From the NCBI GenBank assembly GCA_013201155.1, contig CP053716.1, positions 868,001-932,000 on the forward strand: a DNA stretch of 64,000 nucleotides, in the 5' to 3' direction. This DNA comes from Berryella wangjianweii. GTDB lineage: Bacteria > Actinomycetota > Coriobacteriia > Coriobacteriales > Eggerthellaceae. The notes under the pieces were generated by a model. The model was not told the DNA's origin. It saw nothing but the letters and a program-made list of their open reading frames with translations, and did not search any database. This document shows, one piece after another, positions 36,664-44,756 of the stretch (position 1 is its first letter; every line of letters starts with the position of its first letter). Both the position numbers and the translations under genes were made by a program.

Positions 36664-37395
36664 CTACAGGCTGTTCAGCTTGTAGCCCACGCGCCACACG
36701 GTCGTCAGGTAGCGAGGTCGCGCCGGGTCGTCCTCGATCTTCTCGCGAATCTTGCGCACCAGCACCGTCACCGTGTTGGGGTCGGCGGCCGAGGCGTCGT
36801 CCCACAGCGCCTTGATGATCTGGTCGCGCGTGAACACCGTGCCCACGTCGCTTGCCAGCAGGGCCAGCAGCTCGAACTCGCGCGACGACAGCGATACCGG
36901 GCATCCCCGCAGGTAAACCTCGTACTTGCCGAAGCATACCCGCAGCTCCCCCGTCTCGCACCACTCCCCCTCGCGCGCCTGCGCATCCGCCGAGCCCGCA
37001 TGCTCGCGCTGACGGCGGCGCAGCTGGGCGTTCACCCGCAGCACCAGCTCCTCGCCGAGGAACGGCTTCACCAGGTAGTCGTCCGCGCCCGCGTTGAACC
37101 CCACGCTCTTGTCCACGATGTCGCCCTTGGCCGACAGGAACATGATCGGCAGGCGCGGATGAGCCGCGCGCACGTCGGCGCAGATCTGAAAGCCGTTCAC
37201 ATCGGGCAGCATCACGTCAAGAATCAGCAGGTCGGGGCACTTTTCAGCAATCATCTGCGCCGCTTGCGCGCCATCGGCCGCGCAGCGATAGCGCCACCCG
37301 TGCCGCTGCGCGATCTGACCCACCAGCTCGCGCATGCTCTCATCGTCATCCACCAGCATCACCGCAGGCGCATCGCTCATCGCATCATCCACCAT
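36664..37395 (-). CDS. OmpR-family response regulator
   Basis: 243 residues. The receiver domain has the acidic pair in VMLVDDDESM, the phosphoacceptor Asp at about 60 (LLILDVMLPDVNGF), Ser/Ala near 90 and Lys in GADDYLVKPFLGEE. The C-terminal winged-helix DNA-binding domain has LSSREFELLALLASDVGTVF and TVTVLVRKIREKIEDD. The start could also be the ATG five codons in (37380); both have weak ribosome binding sites. It overlaps or abuts the histidine kinase gene, and the two are evidently partners. Targets are unknown, but the linked molybdoenzyme genes are the best guess. Confidence 0.93.
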   Translation of the reverse strand: MVDDAMSDAPAVMLVDDDESMRELVGQIAQRHGWRYRCAADGAQAAQMIAEKCPDLLILDVMLPDVNGFQICADVRAAHPRLPIMFLSAKGDIVDKSVGFNAGADDYLVKPFLGEELVLRVNAQLRRRQREHAGSADAQAREGEWCETGELRVCFGKYEVYLRGCPVSLSSREFELLALLASDVGTVFTRDQIIKALWDDASAADPNTVTVLVRKIREKIEDDPARPRYLTTVWRVGYKLNSL

Positions 37396-39142
37396 CGCTC
37401 CCCCTGAAAGAAGTTCCGTCCCCCTTCGCGGCGCCGTCGCCCACCTGGCAAGCCGGCGGGCCCGCAGTCGGCAGGCTCACCGTGAACGCAGACCCCTTCC
37501 CCGGCTCGCTTTCCAGCCGCACCTCGCCACCCAGCATGCGACACAGATCGCGCACCAGCGACAGACCCAGGCCGCTTCCGCCGTAGCTGCGCACCGTTGA
37601 CATGTTCTCTTGGGTGAAGCGCTCGAACACCAGGCTGTGCTTGTCGGGCGGAATGCCGATGCCGTTGTCGCTGACCACGATCAGCACCGTCCCTCCCTCA
37701 TCGGCCACGCCGACGTCAACGCGCACCCATCCTCCCGGGTCGGTAAACTTAATAGCGTTGCTGACCAGGTTTGACACGATGCGCCGCAGCTTCTCCCAAT
37801 CGCTGGAGAGCAGCGGCACCCCTTCGCCGAAGTCAACGCGAAGGTCGATCCGACGCTTCGCGGCAAGCGGGCGCATCGACGCCTCCACCATGCCCAGCAC
37901 GTCCGACAGCTCAACCAGCTCGATGTTCAGCCGCTCGGAGCCCGCCTGGATGCGCGCCGTCTCCAGGATGTTGCTCACCATCTCCAGCAGTGTCTGCGCG
38001 TTGCGCGCCACCTCGTCAAGCTGGCGCCGAACACGCTCGTTGCCGGCCGGCACCTCCTGCTCCATCAGCTCGGTGAACGCCAGGATCGAGGTGAGGGGCG
38101 TGCGCAGCTCGTGACTGACGATCGCCAGGAAGTCAGACTTGTACTGGCTCTCGCGCTTCAGCCGCTCGTTGATCGCCGCCAGCTGACAGCTCTGCTCCTG
38201 CAGCTGCGCGTTGGCGCTGGCAAGCTGGTTGGTGCGGTCCCGCACCTGACCCTCAAGGTCGCGGTACAGGCGCGTCAGCCGATCGGACATGGCGTTGAAG
38301 CGCTCGAACAGGTCGTCGGTCTCGCGCGAGGCGTACAGGGCCGACACCGGTTCCAGCTGGATGTGGTCGGACGGGTTGCGGTCCACATGCCGCAGACTCT
38401 CGCCCAGGCGCAGCAGGGGCCTGCTGACCATCTTGCTGAGCGCGGCGTAGATCGCCACGGCAAGGCAGGCAACGATTCCCAGGAAGAACAGGATGTTGCG
38501 CAGGATGGAGCGACCCATGGCCTGGAAGTGGGCCTCGGTGGGGATGCTGACGCTCATGCCGCCCGCCACCTCGCCGATCGCCAGCCCTTCCTTGGGGGCT
38601 CCCGTGGGGTCGAGCTCGCCTGCCGGGCCGCCGTGGCATTCGACGCAGTGCTCGGTGACGGGCATGGCGCGCACATAGCGGAACCGGGGCGTGTCGCCCG
38701 AGGTGTCGAATCCGTAGTACTCGGTGTCGGACGATGCGGCGAAATGCGCCAGGGCCTCGCGCTCGAACCAGTCGGGAGCGTTCGAGGCGTTGCGCGGGGT
38801 CAGGCTGGTGAAGCGGATGCTCTCGTCGGACTGGCGCGAGAACAGCGAGGCCACCGACTTGCCCGCGATGGCGCAATGCAGGCCCTTGTACTCGTAAGCC
38901 CCGTCGCTGGCGTAGTTGATCGTGCGCTGGTTCACCGACACGAATTCCCAGACGGCCTCCATCTCGGTGGCCAGCATGCGCGACTGACTGAGAATGCCCG
39001 CCTCGGTGCTCTGGCGCTGGCTGTCAAGCGTCCACAGCGAGAAGGCCACCAGCAGCGCCACCAAGAACAGGGCGAGCAGCCCCACCACCTTGGTCTTGAA
39101 GCCGATACGCGACAGCCAGGTATGACCTTCCGCCCCCTGCAA
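37385..39142 (-). CDS. Heme-type (DUF3365) sensor histidine kinase
   Basis: 585 residues from a TTG at 39142 with AGGGGGG upstream; the frame stays open further but overlaps torD with non-protein-like sequence. A transmembrane helix (about 15-35) is followed by an extracytoplasmic DUF3365 (Tll0287-like) domain with a CXXCH heme-binding motif (HCVECHGGP, about 163-167), a second transmembrane helix near 220, HAMP, HisKA (SHELRTPL, His about 343) and HATPase_c (NLVSNAIKF, DNGIGIPP, GGSGLGLSL). DUF3365 with CXXCH binds c-type heme in known relatives, so this kinase likely senses redox state or a gas outside the membrane. It is 92 bp after torD. c-type heme attachment would need a cytochrome maturation system not seen here. 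Confidence 0.92.
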   Translation of the reverse strand: MQGAEGHTWLSRIGFKTKVVGLLALFLVALLVAFSLWTLDSQRQSTEAGILSQSRMLATEMEAVWEFVSVNQRTINYASDGAYEYKGLHCAIAGKSVASLFSRQSDESIRFTSLTPRNASNAPDWFEREALAHFAASSDTEYYGFDTSGDTPRFRYVRAMPVTEHCVECHGGPAGELDPTGAPKEGLAIGEVAGGMSVSIPTEAHFQAMGRSILRNILFFLGIVACLAVAIYAALSKMVSRPLLRLGESLRHVDRNPSDHIQLEPVSALYASRETDDLFERFNAMSDRLTRLYRDLEGQVRDRTNQLASANAQLQEQSCQLAAINERLKRESQYKSDFLAIVSHELRTPLTSILAFTELMEQEVPAGNERVRRQLDEVARNAQTLLEMVSNILETARIQAGSERLNIELVELSDVLGMVEASMRPLAAKRRIDLRVDFGEGVPLLSSDWEKLRRIVSNLVSNAIKFTDPGGWVRVDVGVADEGGTVLIVVSDNGIGIPPDKHSLVFERFTQENMSTVRSYGGSGLGLSLVRDLCRMLGGEVRLESEPGKGSAFTVSLPTAGPPACQVGDGAAKGDGTSFRGSDGG

Positions 39143-39191
39143 CCATGCCCCCCTGCATTGATTACGCCATCGTGTCAGTATAACGCGAGGC

Positions 39192-39219
39192 CCCGCTCCC
39201 CCGACTGCGGGGGAGCGGG
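39192..39219 (-). terminator. Strong hairpin between torD and the histidine kinase
   Basis: A perfect 12 bp GC-rich stem (CCCGCTCCCCCG with its complement) and a 4-base loop lie 15 bp past the torD stop. No U-tract follows, but TATACT occurs about 20 bp later on the minus strand, so a new promoter for the kinase may begin here. Confidence 0.6.
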
Positions 39220-39234
39220 TGGGGGCGCAGCGGC

Positions 39235-39903
39235 CTAGGCCCCCTGATCGGTTTCCGATGCGGCTGCGGACGCAGGCTGATTCGCGGCCAGCTGACGGGT
39301 CACGGCATGCAGCGCGTCGGCAGCCAGACGTGCGGCCGTGCGGTAGAACTCCGTGCGCGCCACGTTCTCCACCTGGGTGAAGACATCGAAGGCAAACGCC
39401 GTCAGGTGCTCGCGGGCAAAACGACGCGCCTCGGTTTCCGCAAGGCCCTCCGCAAGGCCCTCCGTGCGGCCCCCCTCGCTCAGCAGGTGCGCCAGAAAGG
39501 CCAGCTCGGTTGCCACGTGATCGGCCGGTCGCGCCTCGGTTGCGGGCGGCTCGAAGCCGAAGCGAGCATAGGCTTCCTCCACCTGGGCCGTCGTGGGGCC
39601 GCACAGCGTGCGGTCGTCGGTGCGGTACACCGACTCGTAGGGCGACGCACCGCTCATGCCCACCATGTAGAACAGGAAGGCGTAATCCTGCCGCAGCTCG
39701 TCCAGCAGAGCGTCGTCCTCCCGCTCCAGAATCTGCGCCAGGTGCGGCGCGGCCTGCGGAGCCACCGTGCTGAACGGCGGCTCCCTCAGCAGATCCGTCC
39801 CGGTGCGCAGGGCCGCCAGCGACCCCTCGTCAGGCGCGGCATCGAACAGCAGCGCGCTGAAGGCGCACAGCACCCGGCAGGCGTCGCGGGGCTCGCCGCG
39901 CAT
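39235..39903 (-). CDS. TorD/DmsD-family molybdoenzyme chaperone
   Basis: 222 residues from the ATG at 39903, which overlaps the dmsB stop by one base and has GAGGAG upstream. Mostly helical; the family core is visible in LRQDYAFLFYMVGMSGASPYESVYR (D-Y-x-x-L-F and P-Y-E-S-V-Y) and in the later HVATELAFLAHLL. TorD/DmsD proteins bind the Tat signal peptide and apoenzyme of DMSO-reductase-type subunits during cofactor loading in the cytoplasm. Position after dmsAB supports this. The C-terminus is Ala-rich. Confidence 0.88.
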   Translation of the reverse strand: MRGEPRDACRVLCAFSALLFDAAPDEGSLAALRTGTDLLREPPFSTVAPQAAPHLAQILEREDDALLDELRQDYAFLFYMVGMSGASPYESVYRTDDRTLCGPTTAQVEEAYARFGFEPPATEARPADHVATELAFLAHLLSEGGRTEGLAEGLAETEARRFAREHLTAFAFDVFTQVENVARTEFYRTAARLAADALHAVTRQLAANQPASAAASETDQGA

Positions 39904-40520
39904 CACGCCTCCTCGTGCGACACTTCGAGCGGGTTCATCAGCTCGCCGCCCTTGTCCGCATCGCGATGCGGCGTGAATACCACCTGCGGGCCCGTTGTGT
40001 TCGCCAGCGTGCCCAGGGCATCGACTCGCCCGTACCGCTCGCGCAGCTCGTCGATCGGCCCGAAGACGATCGCGCGCACGGGACACGCCTTCTCGCACGC
40101 GGGCTCGGGCTTGCCCGTCTCGCTGCGGTCGGTGCACATCACGCACTTGTGGGACAGCCCGTCCGCCATCTTCGTGGGATGGTGGTAGGGGCACACCGTT
40201 TCGCACGTCATGCACCCGATGCACGTCTCCTTGTCGTTGTTCACCAGCCCCGTTTCAAGATCCTTGCGCATCGAGCCGGTGGGGCACCGCTCAATGCACG
40301 CAGGGTGGTCGCACTGGCCGCAGGTCATCGACACGTAGTACGCAAATGACGTGCTGGTGAACGCGCCGTGGCCGTCGTCTTCCCACGCGCCGCCGCCGAA
40401 CTCCCACACCTTGCGGTACTTCTGGGGCACCTCCAGGTCGTTGCGGTCGAAACACGAGGTCATGCAGGCCTTGCAGCCAATGCAGATGTCAGTGTCGACG
40501 TAGAATCCGTTCTGTGTCAT
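39903..40520 (-). CDS. dmsB: DmsB-like ferredoxin subunit, four 4Fe-4S clusters
   Basis: 205 residues. The ATG at 40520 lies just after dmsA (10 bp gap). Four cysteine clusters are present: CIGCKACMTSC, CGQCDHPACIERCP, CIGCMTCETVCP, and CVMCTDR with CEKACP. This matches DmsB-type electron-transfer subunits. It accepts electrons and hands them to the molybdenum subunit. No membrane anchor (DmsC or NrfD-like) gene follows; torD comes next. The electron donor is therefore unclear. Confidence 0.93.
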   Translation of the reverse strand: MTQNGFYVDTDICIGCKACMTSCFDRNDLEVPQKYRKVWEFGGGAWEDDGHGAFTSTSFAYYVSMTCGQCDHPACIERCPTGSMRKDLETGLVNNDKETCIGCMTCETVCPYHHPTKMADGLSHKCVMCTDRSETGKPEPACEKACPVRAIVFGPIDELRERYGRVDALGTLANTTGPQVVFTPHRDADKGGELMNPLEVSHEEA

Positions 40521-40530
40521 ACGTGCCCCC

Positions 40531-43167
40531 TTACGCCTTCTCGATCGTGCACAGGTTGGAATGAACGCCGTTGCCCTTCGACACCGGGGTGGGCCGCATG
40601 CTGGTGAGCACCGAGATGCAGCCGCCGCGATCGATGTTGTCGGGGCTTCCCAGCACGTCTGGGTCGCGCGACTCGGGGTCGTACCAGGCGCCCTGGGGCA
40701 GCGACACCACGCCCGGCATGATGCGGCTGGTCACCTTCGCGCTGATGCGCACCTTGCCTCGCTTGGTGCTGATCAGCACCTCGTCGCCGTTGGCGATGCC
40801 GCGCTGCGCCGCGTCGCGGTCGTTGATCCAGCATTGCTGCGGGGCCACCGACTTCAACCAGGCCACATTGCCGTAGCTGGAGTGCGTGCGCGTCTTCACG
40901 TGATGGCCGATCAGCTGCAGCGGATACTGAGCGCGCGTTGCCTCGTCACCGTAGCTTTCCGGAGCCTCGTACCAAATGGGAAGCGCCGTGATCCGGTCCA
41001 GCCCGTCATCGGGCACGTATCCGCCGCAGGTAAGGTCCCACTGACGCGACAGGTTGTAGGCCTGCTTGCTGAACACCTCGTAGCGACCCGAGGGCGTGGC
41101 CATCTTCGCATGGTCGGGAATGGCGGGCGCATGGTCGTTCGTCTGCTTGAACAGCCCCTGCTCCTTGAGCTCCGCGAACGTGGCGGGCAGGTCCGCACCG
41201 GCGGCCTTGCCCTGGTCGTACAGCCACTCCACCCACTGCTCCTGCGTGCGGCCCTCGGTGAACTCGTCCTTCACGCCCAGCTTCTCGGACAGCAGGGTGC
41301 ACACCTCGTACACCGGCTTGGCATCGAACATCGGGTCGATCGCCGGGCTCTCGCAGCACACGTAGCCCGTCCAGCCCGCACCGCCCTGAATCACGTCGGT
41401 TTCCTCGAAGCTGGTGGTGCCCGGCAGAATGTAGTCGCTCACCAGCGCCGTGGGCGTCAGATGGATGTCGCAGGTAACCACGCAGCGCAGGCCCTGCTCG
41501 TCGGTATCGGGCAGGTTGAACAGACGCAGGCACTCGTTGATGTCGGCATGCTGACCGCACATCACGTTGCTGGCGTAGTTCCAGATGAACTTGATCGGAG
41601 CACGCAGCTTTATCTCGCCGGGCTCCTTGGCGTAGCTGGTGACGCCCTTGTCGTCGATGTAACGCACGCCCCAGGTGGCATCGTTCATGCTGCGGTAGTC
41701 CTCGATGGCCTGGTACCAGTCGAAGAACGACACGGCCACCGGCACCGTGTTCTTCTGCGGGAAGCACGGCAGCGCCGAGGGAACCTTGTAGCCCACGCCG
41801 CCCGTGGCCTCGCGCGCGCCCGTGCCGCCGCCCGAGATGCCCACGTTGCCCGTGATCGCGGCGATCAGCCCGATGGCGCGGGCCGAGTTGCCGCCGTTGG
41901 AGTGACGCTGCGGCCCCCAGCCCTGGATGGTGGCGGTGGGGCCGTCCACGAACAGGTCGGCCAGCTGGCGAATGGTGTCGGCGGGAACGCCCGTGATGCC
42001 CGCAGCCCACTCGGGGGTCTTCTCGCCGGTGCCGGCATAGCCTCCCGTGCCCTTCAGGTAGGCCTCGTACGACAGGTCGCCCTCCACCGTCAGCTCGCCC
42101 GTGGCGTCGAAGCCCATGAAGCTGGCATCGCGCGGCTCGGCGGCGCGCACGTCCTCGGAGAACGAGTCGGAGTAGAATCCCACGAACTTCTCGCGGATCA
42201 GCGCCTCAGACAGCTTGCCCGCGCTCATCAGATAGTGGATCATGCCCGCAATCAGGGCAGCGTCGGTTCCGGGGCGAATGGGCACCCAGCGGTTCGCCAC
42301 GCCCACGGCCGTGTCGGACAGGTGCGGGTCGATCACCACGATGTTGGCCTGCGGATTGTTCTTGCGCACCCAGCTGATCAGGTAGGCCATGGCCGAGCCC
42401 GACATGCGCGTGTTGGCCGGGTTGTTGCCCACCAGCACGATGTTCTTCGAGTTCACCAGATCGGTGACCTCGTTGTTCGACCAGGCGTCGCCGTTCAGCA
42501 GCGGCAGCTCCCACGTGATCTGCCCGGTGGAGTAGTCGCTGTAGTGGCGCAGGTACCCGCCCCAGCAGTTCATCAGGCGCGCGAACATGGTCTTGTCGGG
42601 ATGCCACGACTTCGAGATGGTGCCGCCCAGCTGGCCGGTGCCGTACATGATGAAGAAGGCGTCGTTGCCGAACTCCTCCTTGACGTCCTTCATGATCTGC
42701 GAGATCTCGGAGATCGCCTGGTCCCAGCTGATCTCGACGTACTTGCCCTCGCCGCGCTTGGTGCCCTCCACCCGCTTGAGTGGCTTCTGCAGGCGCGTCT
42801 CGTTGTAGATCGACTGGCGAACGGTGCGGCCGCGCACGCACGAGCGCATCTGATACAGGCTGTTCGGGCCGAAGTCGTCAGAGCCCTCGTTGTCGTTTCC
42901 CACGCGCACCACGGCGCCGTCCTTCACGTACAGGCGCAGCGGGCAGCGGCTTCCGCAGTTCACATGACAGCCGCTCCACACCGCCTTATCGTAGGCGAAC
43001 GGCTCCTGGCCCAGGGCGCCCGATGACGCGGCGGCGGGCGCCTCCTTCTTCTTCGGCGCGCATCCCGTGGTCACCGCTGCGGCTCCAAGCACGCTTGACC
43101 AGGCCACGAAGGCGCGGCGCGATATCCCCAGCGTATCAGGCGCGCAATGGGCAGAGTTCCCCCTCAT
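40531..43167 (-). CDS. dmsA: DMSO-reductase-family molybdopterin catalytic subunit, Tat-exported
   Basis: 878 residues from the ATG at 43167 after GGAGGGGG. The N-terminus has a Tat motif (SRRAF) and a hydrophobic core ending VTTGC, a possible lipobox. Then come a 4Fe-4S site (CHVNCGSRC with Cys in QMRSCVRG) and the bis-MGD domains. The motif RHYSDYSTGQITW resembles the DmsA region that supplies the serine molybdenum ligand. Cofactor-binding stretches such as VLVGNNPANTRMSG and, near the C-terminus, THSSYGNVAWLKSVAPQQCW are typical. The likely reaction is reduction of an S-oxide or N-oxide outside the cell, but the substrate cannot be read from sequence. Operon dmsA-dmsB-torD, no anchor subunit. 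Confidence 0.9.
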   Translation of the reverse strand: MRGNSAHCAPDTLGISRRAFVAWSSVLGAAAVTTGCAPKKKEAPAAASSGALGQEPFAYDKAVWSGCHVNCGSRCPLRLYVKDGAVVRVGNDNEGSDDFGPNSLYQMRSCVRGRTVRQSIYNETRLQKPLKRVEGTKRGEGKYVEISWDQAISEISQIMKDVKEEFGNDAFFIMYGTGQLGGTISKSWHPDKTMFARLMNCWGGYLRHYSDYSTGQITWELPLLNGDAWSNNEVTDLVNSKNIVLVGNNPANTRMSGSAMAYLISWVRKNNPQANIVVIDPHLSDTAVGVANRWVPIRPGTDAALIAGMIHYLMSAGKLSEALIREKFVGFYSDSFSEDVRAAEPRDASFMGFDATGELTVEGDLSYEAYLKGTGGYAGTGEKTPEWAAGITGVPADTIRQLADLFVDGPTATIQGWGPQRHSNGGNSARAIGLIAAITGNVGISGGGTGAREATGGVGYKVPSALPCFPQKNTVPVAVSFFDWYQAIEDYRSMNDATWGVRYIDDKGVTSYAKEPGEIKLRAPIKFIWNYASNVMCGQHADINECLRLFNLPDTDEQGLRCVVTCDIHLTPTALVSDYILPGTTSFEETDVIQGGAGWTGYVCCESPAIDPMFDAKPVYEVCTLLSEKLGVKDEFTEGRTQEQWVEWLYDQGKAAGADLPATFAELKEQGLFKQTNDHAPAIPDHAKMATPSGRYEVFSKQAYNLSRQWDLTCGGYVPDDGLDRITALPIWYEAPESYGDEATRAQYPLQLIGHHVKTRTHSSYGNVAWLKSVAPQQCWINDRDAAQRGIANGDEVLISTKRGKVRISAKVTSRIMPGVVSLPQGAWYDPESRDPDVLGSPDNIDRGGCISVLTSMRPTPVSKGNGVHSNLCTIEKA

Positions 43168-43282
43168 GAAATCCCCCTCCTCTATTCAATTACCCTGCCT
43201 ACACCCTAGGCCCCAGCAGCGAAAAGAGAAAGGGACGCATCCTTGTATTTGGCTTATCGAAATATTATGAGTTTATTAATTG

Positions 43283-43292
43283 CCTGATCAGG
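43283..43292. promoter_or_regulatory. Palindrome in the dmsA promoter region
   Basis: CCTGATCAGG, a perfect 10 bp palindrome about 115 bp upstream of the dmsA ATG and next to an AT-rich -10-like stretch. It is a possible activator or repressor site and does not match the FNR consensus. Confidence 0.35.
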
Positions 43293-43399
43293 GCCGTATA
43301 AGAAAACAAATTGGCCACAAAGAGCCGCCGCGTCAGGCGAATCGGCTGTTGCCGGGCGAATCGACCGCCCTTTCAACGAACGAACCCCGAGCCACGCCG

Positions 43400-43472
43400 G
43401 GCACGGCACAATGCGGGAGGAGACTCCCGCCGCGCGCCGTGCCGCGCAGGGCAGCCGCCTTGCCGCCTGCGC
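43400..43472. ncRNA. Two adjacent complex stem-loops upstream of dmsA (unknown element)
   Basis: Element 1 (43400-43443): outer 8 bp stem GGCACGGC/GCCGTGCC, a 5+5 internal loop, and an inner 7 bp stem GCGGGAG/CTCCCGC capped by GAGA, a GNRA-type tetraloop on the plus strand. Element 2 (43444-43472) starts at the next base: GCGCAGG/CCTGCGC enclosing a short GGCA/TGCC helix. Back-to-back helices of this kind suggest a structured RNA, a 5' leader of dmsA on the minus strand or a separate RNA. I do not recognise a known family. Confidence 0.35.
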
Positions 43473-43493
43473 CGATACGCACGCACACGCACA

Positions 43494-43526
43494 CAAAAGG
43501 GTCCCCCGCCGTCCGGCGGGGGACCC
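43494..43526 (-). terminator. Rho-independent terminator of the hcp-hemerythrin operon
   Basis: A perfect 12 bp stem (GGGTCCCCCGCC with its complement) and a 4-base loop, followed on the minus strand by TTTTGTGTG. About 80 bp past the hemerythrin stop. Confidence 0.8.
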
Positions 43527-43570
43527 GAGGGAACGCGCAGGAAGTCGCGTGCGGCACCGCGCAGGGCAAG

Positions 43571-43600
43571 GCACGGACAGCGACGCGTCACTGTCCGTGC
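43571..43600. terminator. Second hairpin just after the hemerythrin gene
   Basis: A perfect 10 bp stem (GCACGGACAG/CTGTCCGTGC) with a 10-base loop, 6 bp past the hemerythrin stop. No U-tract; possibly a 3' stabiliser. Confidence 0.45.
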
Positions 43601-43606
43601 GCGCCC

Positions 43607-44104
43607 CTACCGCACGGCAGGCTGGTAGGTGCGGGCGGCCTCGTTCAGGTGGTCCCACGTCTCCTGGTCAAGCTGCTTCTCGGCGAAGGGGTACACCACC
43701 GTGTTCTCCTTCTCGATGTGCCGCCTGATCAGATGAACGTACTGCATGGCCCACGACACGATCGCCAGCTTGTCCTCCACCGCAGGCTGCTGCGCATAGC
43801 GCTCGCACGCAGCCTCAAGCTCGCGAACGCACAGGCGGCCCTCGTCGTGCTCCACCATCATGCCGTGCTGGATCAGGTTCACCGCCACGGTGCCCAGATT
43901 CTCGATCATCTTGGCGAACAGCAGGTCCTCTTCCTTCATGTGGTGCGTGGCGTCGGCGAACTCTCGGATGAACGCGATCATCTCGCGGTACTCGGCCAGG
44001 CTGAACGCGTTGCGCTCCATCAGCTCGACGCTCATGCGCTCAAGGCGCGCGGCCTCCACCAGAATGCGGTCGTGCTCCTCGACAAGGACATCAATCATAA
44101 GCAT
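43607..44104 (-). CDS. Hemerythrin (HHE) domain protein
   Basis: 165 residues from the ATG at 44104 with AGGAGG 7 bases upstream; the longer frame overlapping the previous gene is not used. The histidine pattern of the HHE fold is present: EEHDRIL (His11), THHMKEEDLLF, HGMMVEHDEGR and HLIRRHIEKENTVVYP, forming a four-helix di-iron site. Such proteins bind oxygen or nitric oxide and are common in anaerobe stress operons. It is the last gene after hcp and the unknown 190-residue protein, with 2 bp between it and the latter. Confidence 0.92.
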   Translation of the reverse strand: MLMIDVLVEEHDRILVEAARLERMSVELMERNAFSLAEYREMIAFIREFADATHHMKEEDLLFAKMIENLGTVAVNLIQHGMMVEHDEGRLCVRELEAACERYAQQPAVEDKLAIVSWAMQYVHLIRRHIEKENTVVYPFAEKQLDQETWDHLNEAARTYQPAVR

Positions 44105-44106
44105 TG

Positions 44107-44679
44107 CTAATCCTCCTTGCTCAGACGGAAGGTTCCTTCCGCAAGTCGCGCCAAGCTCAGCCCCGCAGCCGTGGCGAAGCCCTCCATCCAGGCAGTGCGC
44201 AGCTCGCCATAGCCCTCGGCCGGATGAACGCCCATCTCGATGCTCCAGTCGATCTGACCGGGGTCGTTCGCCAGCACGGTCACGCAACGGTCGCACGGCA
44301 TGCCGTCCAGCCACGATGCGTCCATGGCATTCCACACCAGCGCAGGATCGGAGCCCTCCAGCTGGCCGCCCAGCTGGCCGCCCAGGTCTCGCGCATAGAC
44401 GCACACGTCGTCCAGATGGCTCGCCACCTGGCTCATCGCCAAGGCCAAGGCCCGCTCGGCCTCGCCTACCAGTCCGTTCAGGCTGGCATGGATGTTCGCC
44501 AGGTCGATCGTGCTCTCAAGCTCGCCAGCAGGGGCCGGCGCCTCGGAGGCCAGACGCGCGGCCAAGCCGTCCGTCCATCCCCGGTCGTCGGCATGATGGG
44601 CGATCGACGCGGCAAGGGCATGCACCGCCTGCGCCTTGGCGTACATGCGGTAGTGAATCGGTCCCAGATGCGCGCTCAT
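44107..44679 (-). CDS. Conserved protein of unknown function between hcp and hemerythrin
   Basis: 190 residues from the ATG at 44679 with AAAGGAG upstream. I do not recognise a named domain. The N-terminus reads MSAHLGPIHYRMYAKAQAVH, and most of the protein is predicted helical. A C-terminal portion has WLDGMPCDRCVTVL, with a CxxC pair, then HPAEGYGELRTAWMEGF. The clustered His, Met and Cys residues suggest metal or redox binding, but this is inference. No signal peptide or membrane segment. Its tight spacing (2 bp) to hemerythrin and 77 bp to hcp places it in the same operon, so a nitrosative or oxidative stress role is the best working guess. Confidence 0.75.
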   Translation of the reverse strand: MSAHLGPIHYRMYAKAQAVHALAASIAHHADDRGWTDGLAARLASEAPAPAGELESTIDLANIHASLNGLVGEAERALALAMSQVASHLDDVCVYARDLGGQLGGQLEGSDPALVWNAMDASWLDGMPCDRCVTVLANDPGQIDWSIEMGVHPAEGYGELRTAWMEGFATAAGLSLARLAEGTFRLSKED

Positions 44680-44756
44680 GGGCGCTCCTTTCGCAACAGG
44701 GGCCGCTCCCGCCAAGAAAACCAGGCGGGAGCGGCGAAGGGAGAGAAGGCGGTGCG

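Larger units (their letters stand above)
43168..43606. other. 439 bp structured intergenic region between hemerythrin and dmsA
   Basis: No gene is supported. The 130 bp next to dmsA are AT-rich and hold a palindrome and a possible -10 (ATAATA on the minus strand, near 43260). The rest is GC-rich and folds into at least four stem-loops, described separately. Confidence 0.6.

Noticed and set aside
39143..39604. N-terminal extension of the histidine kinase frame
   Set aside because: Overlaps torD and is Gly/Arg/Cys-rich with no features; the TTG at 39142 with a ribosome binding site is a better start.
43168..43606. Molybdenum cofactor riboswitch upstream of dmsA
   Set aside because: Structured, but I could not match the conserved Moco aptamer layout by eye; kept only as an unknown structured element.
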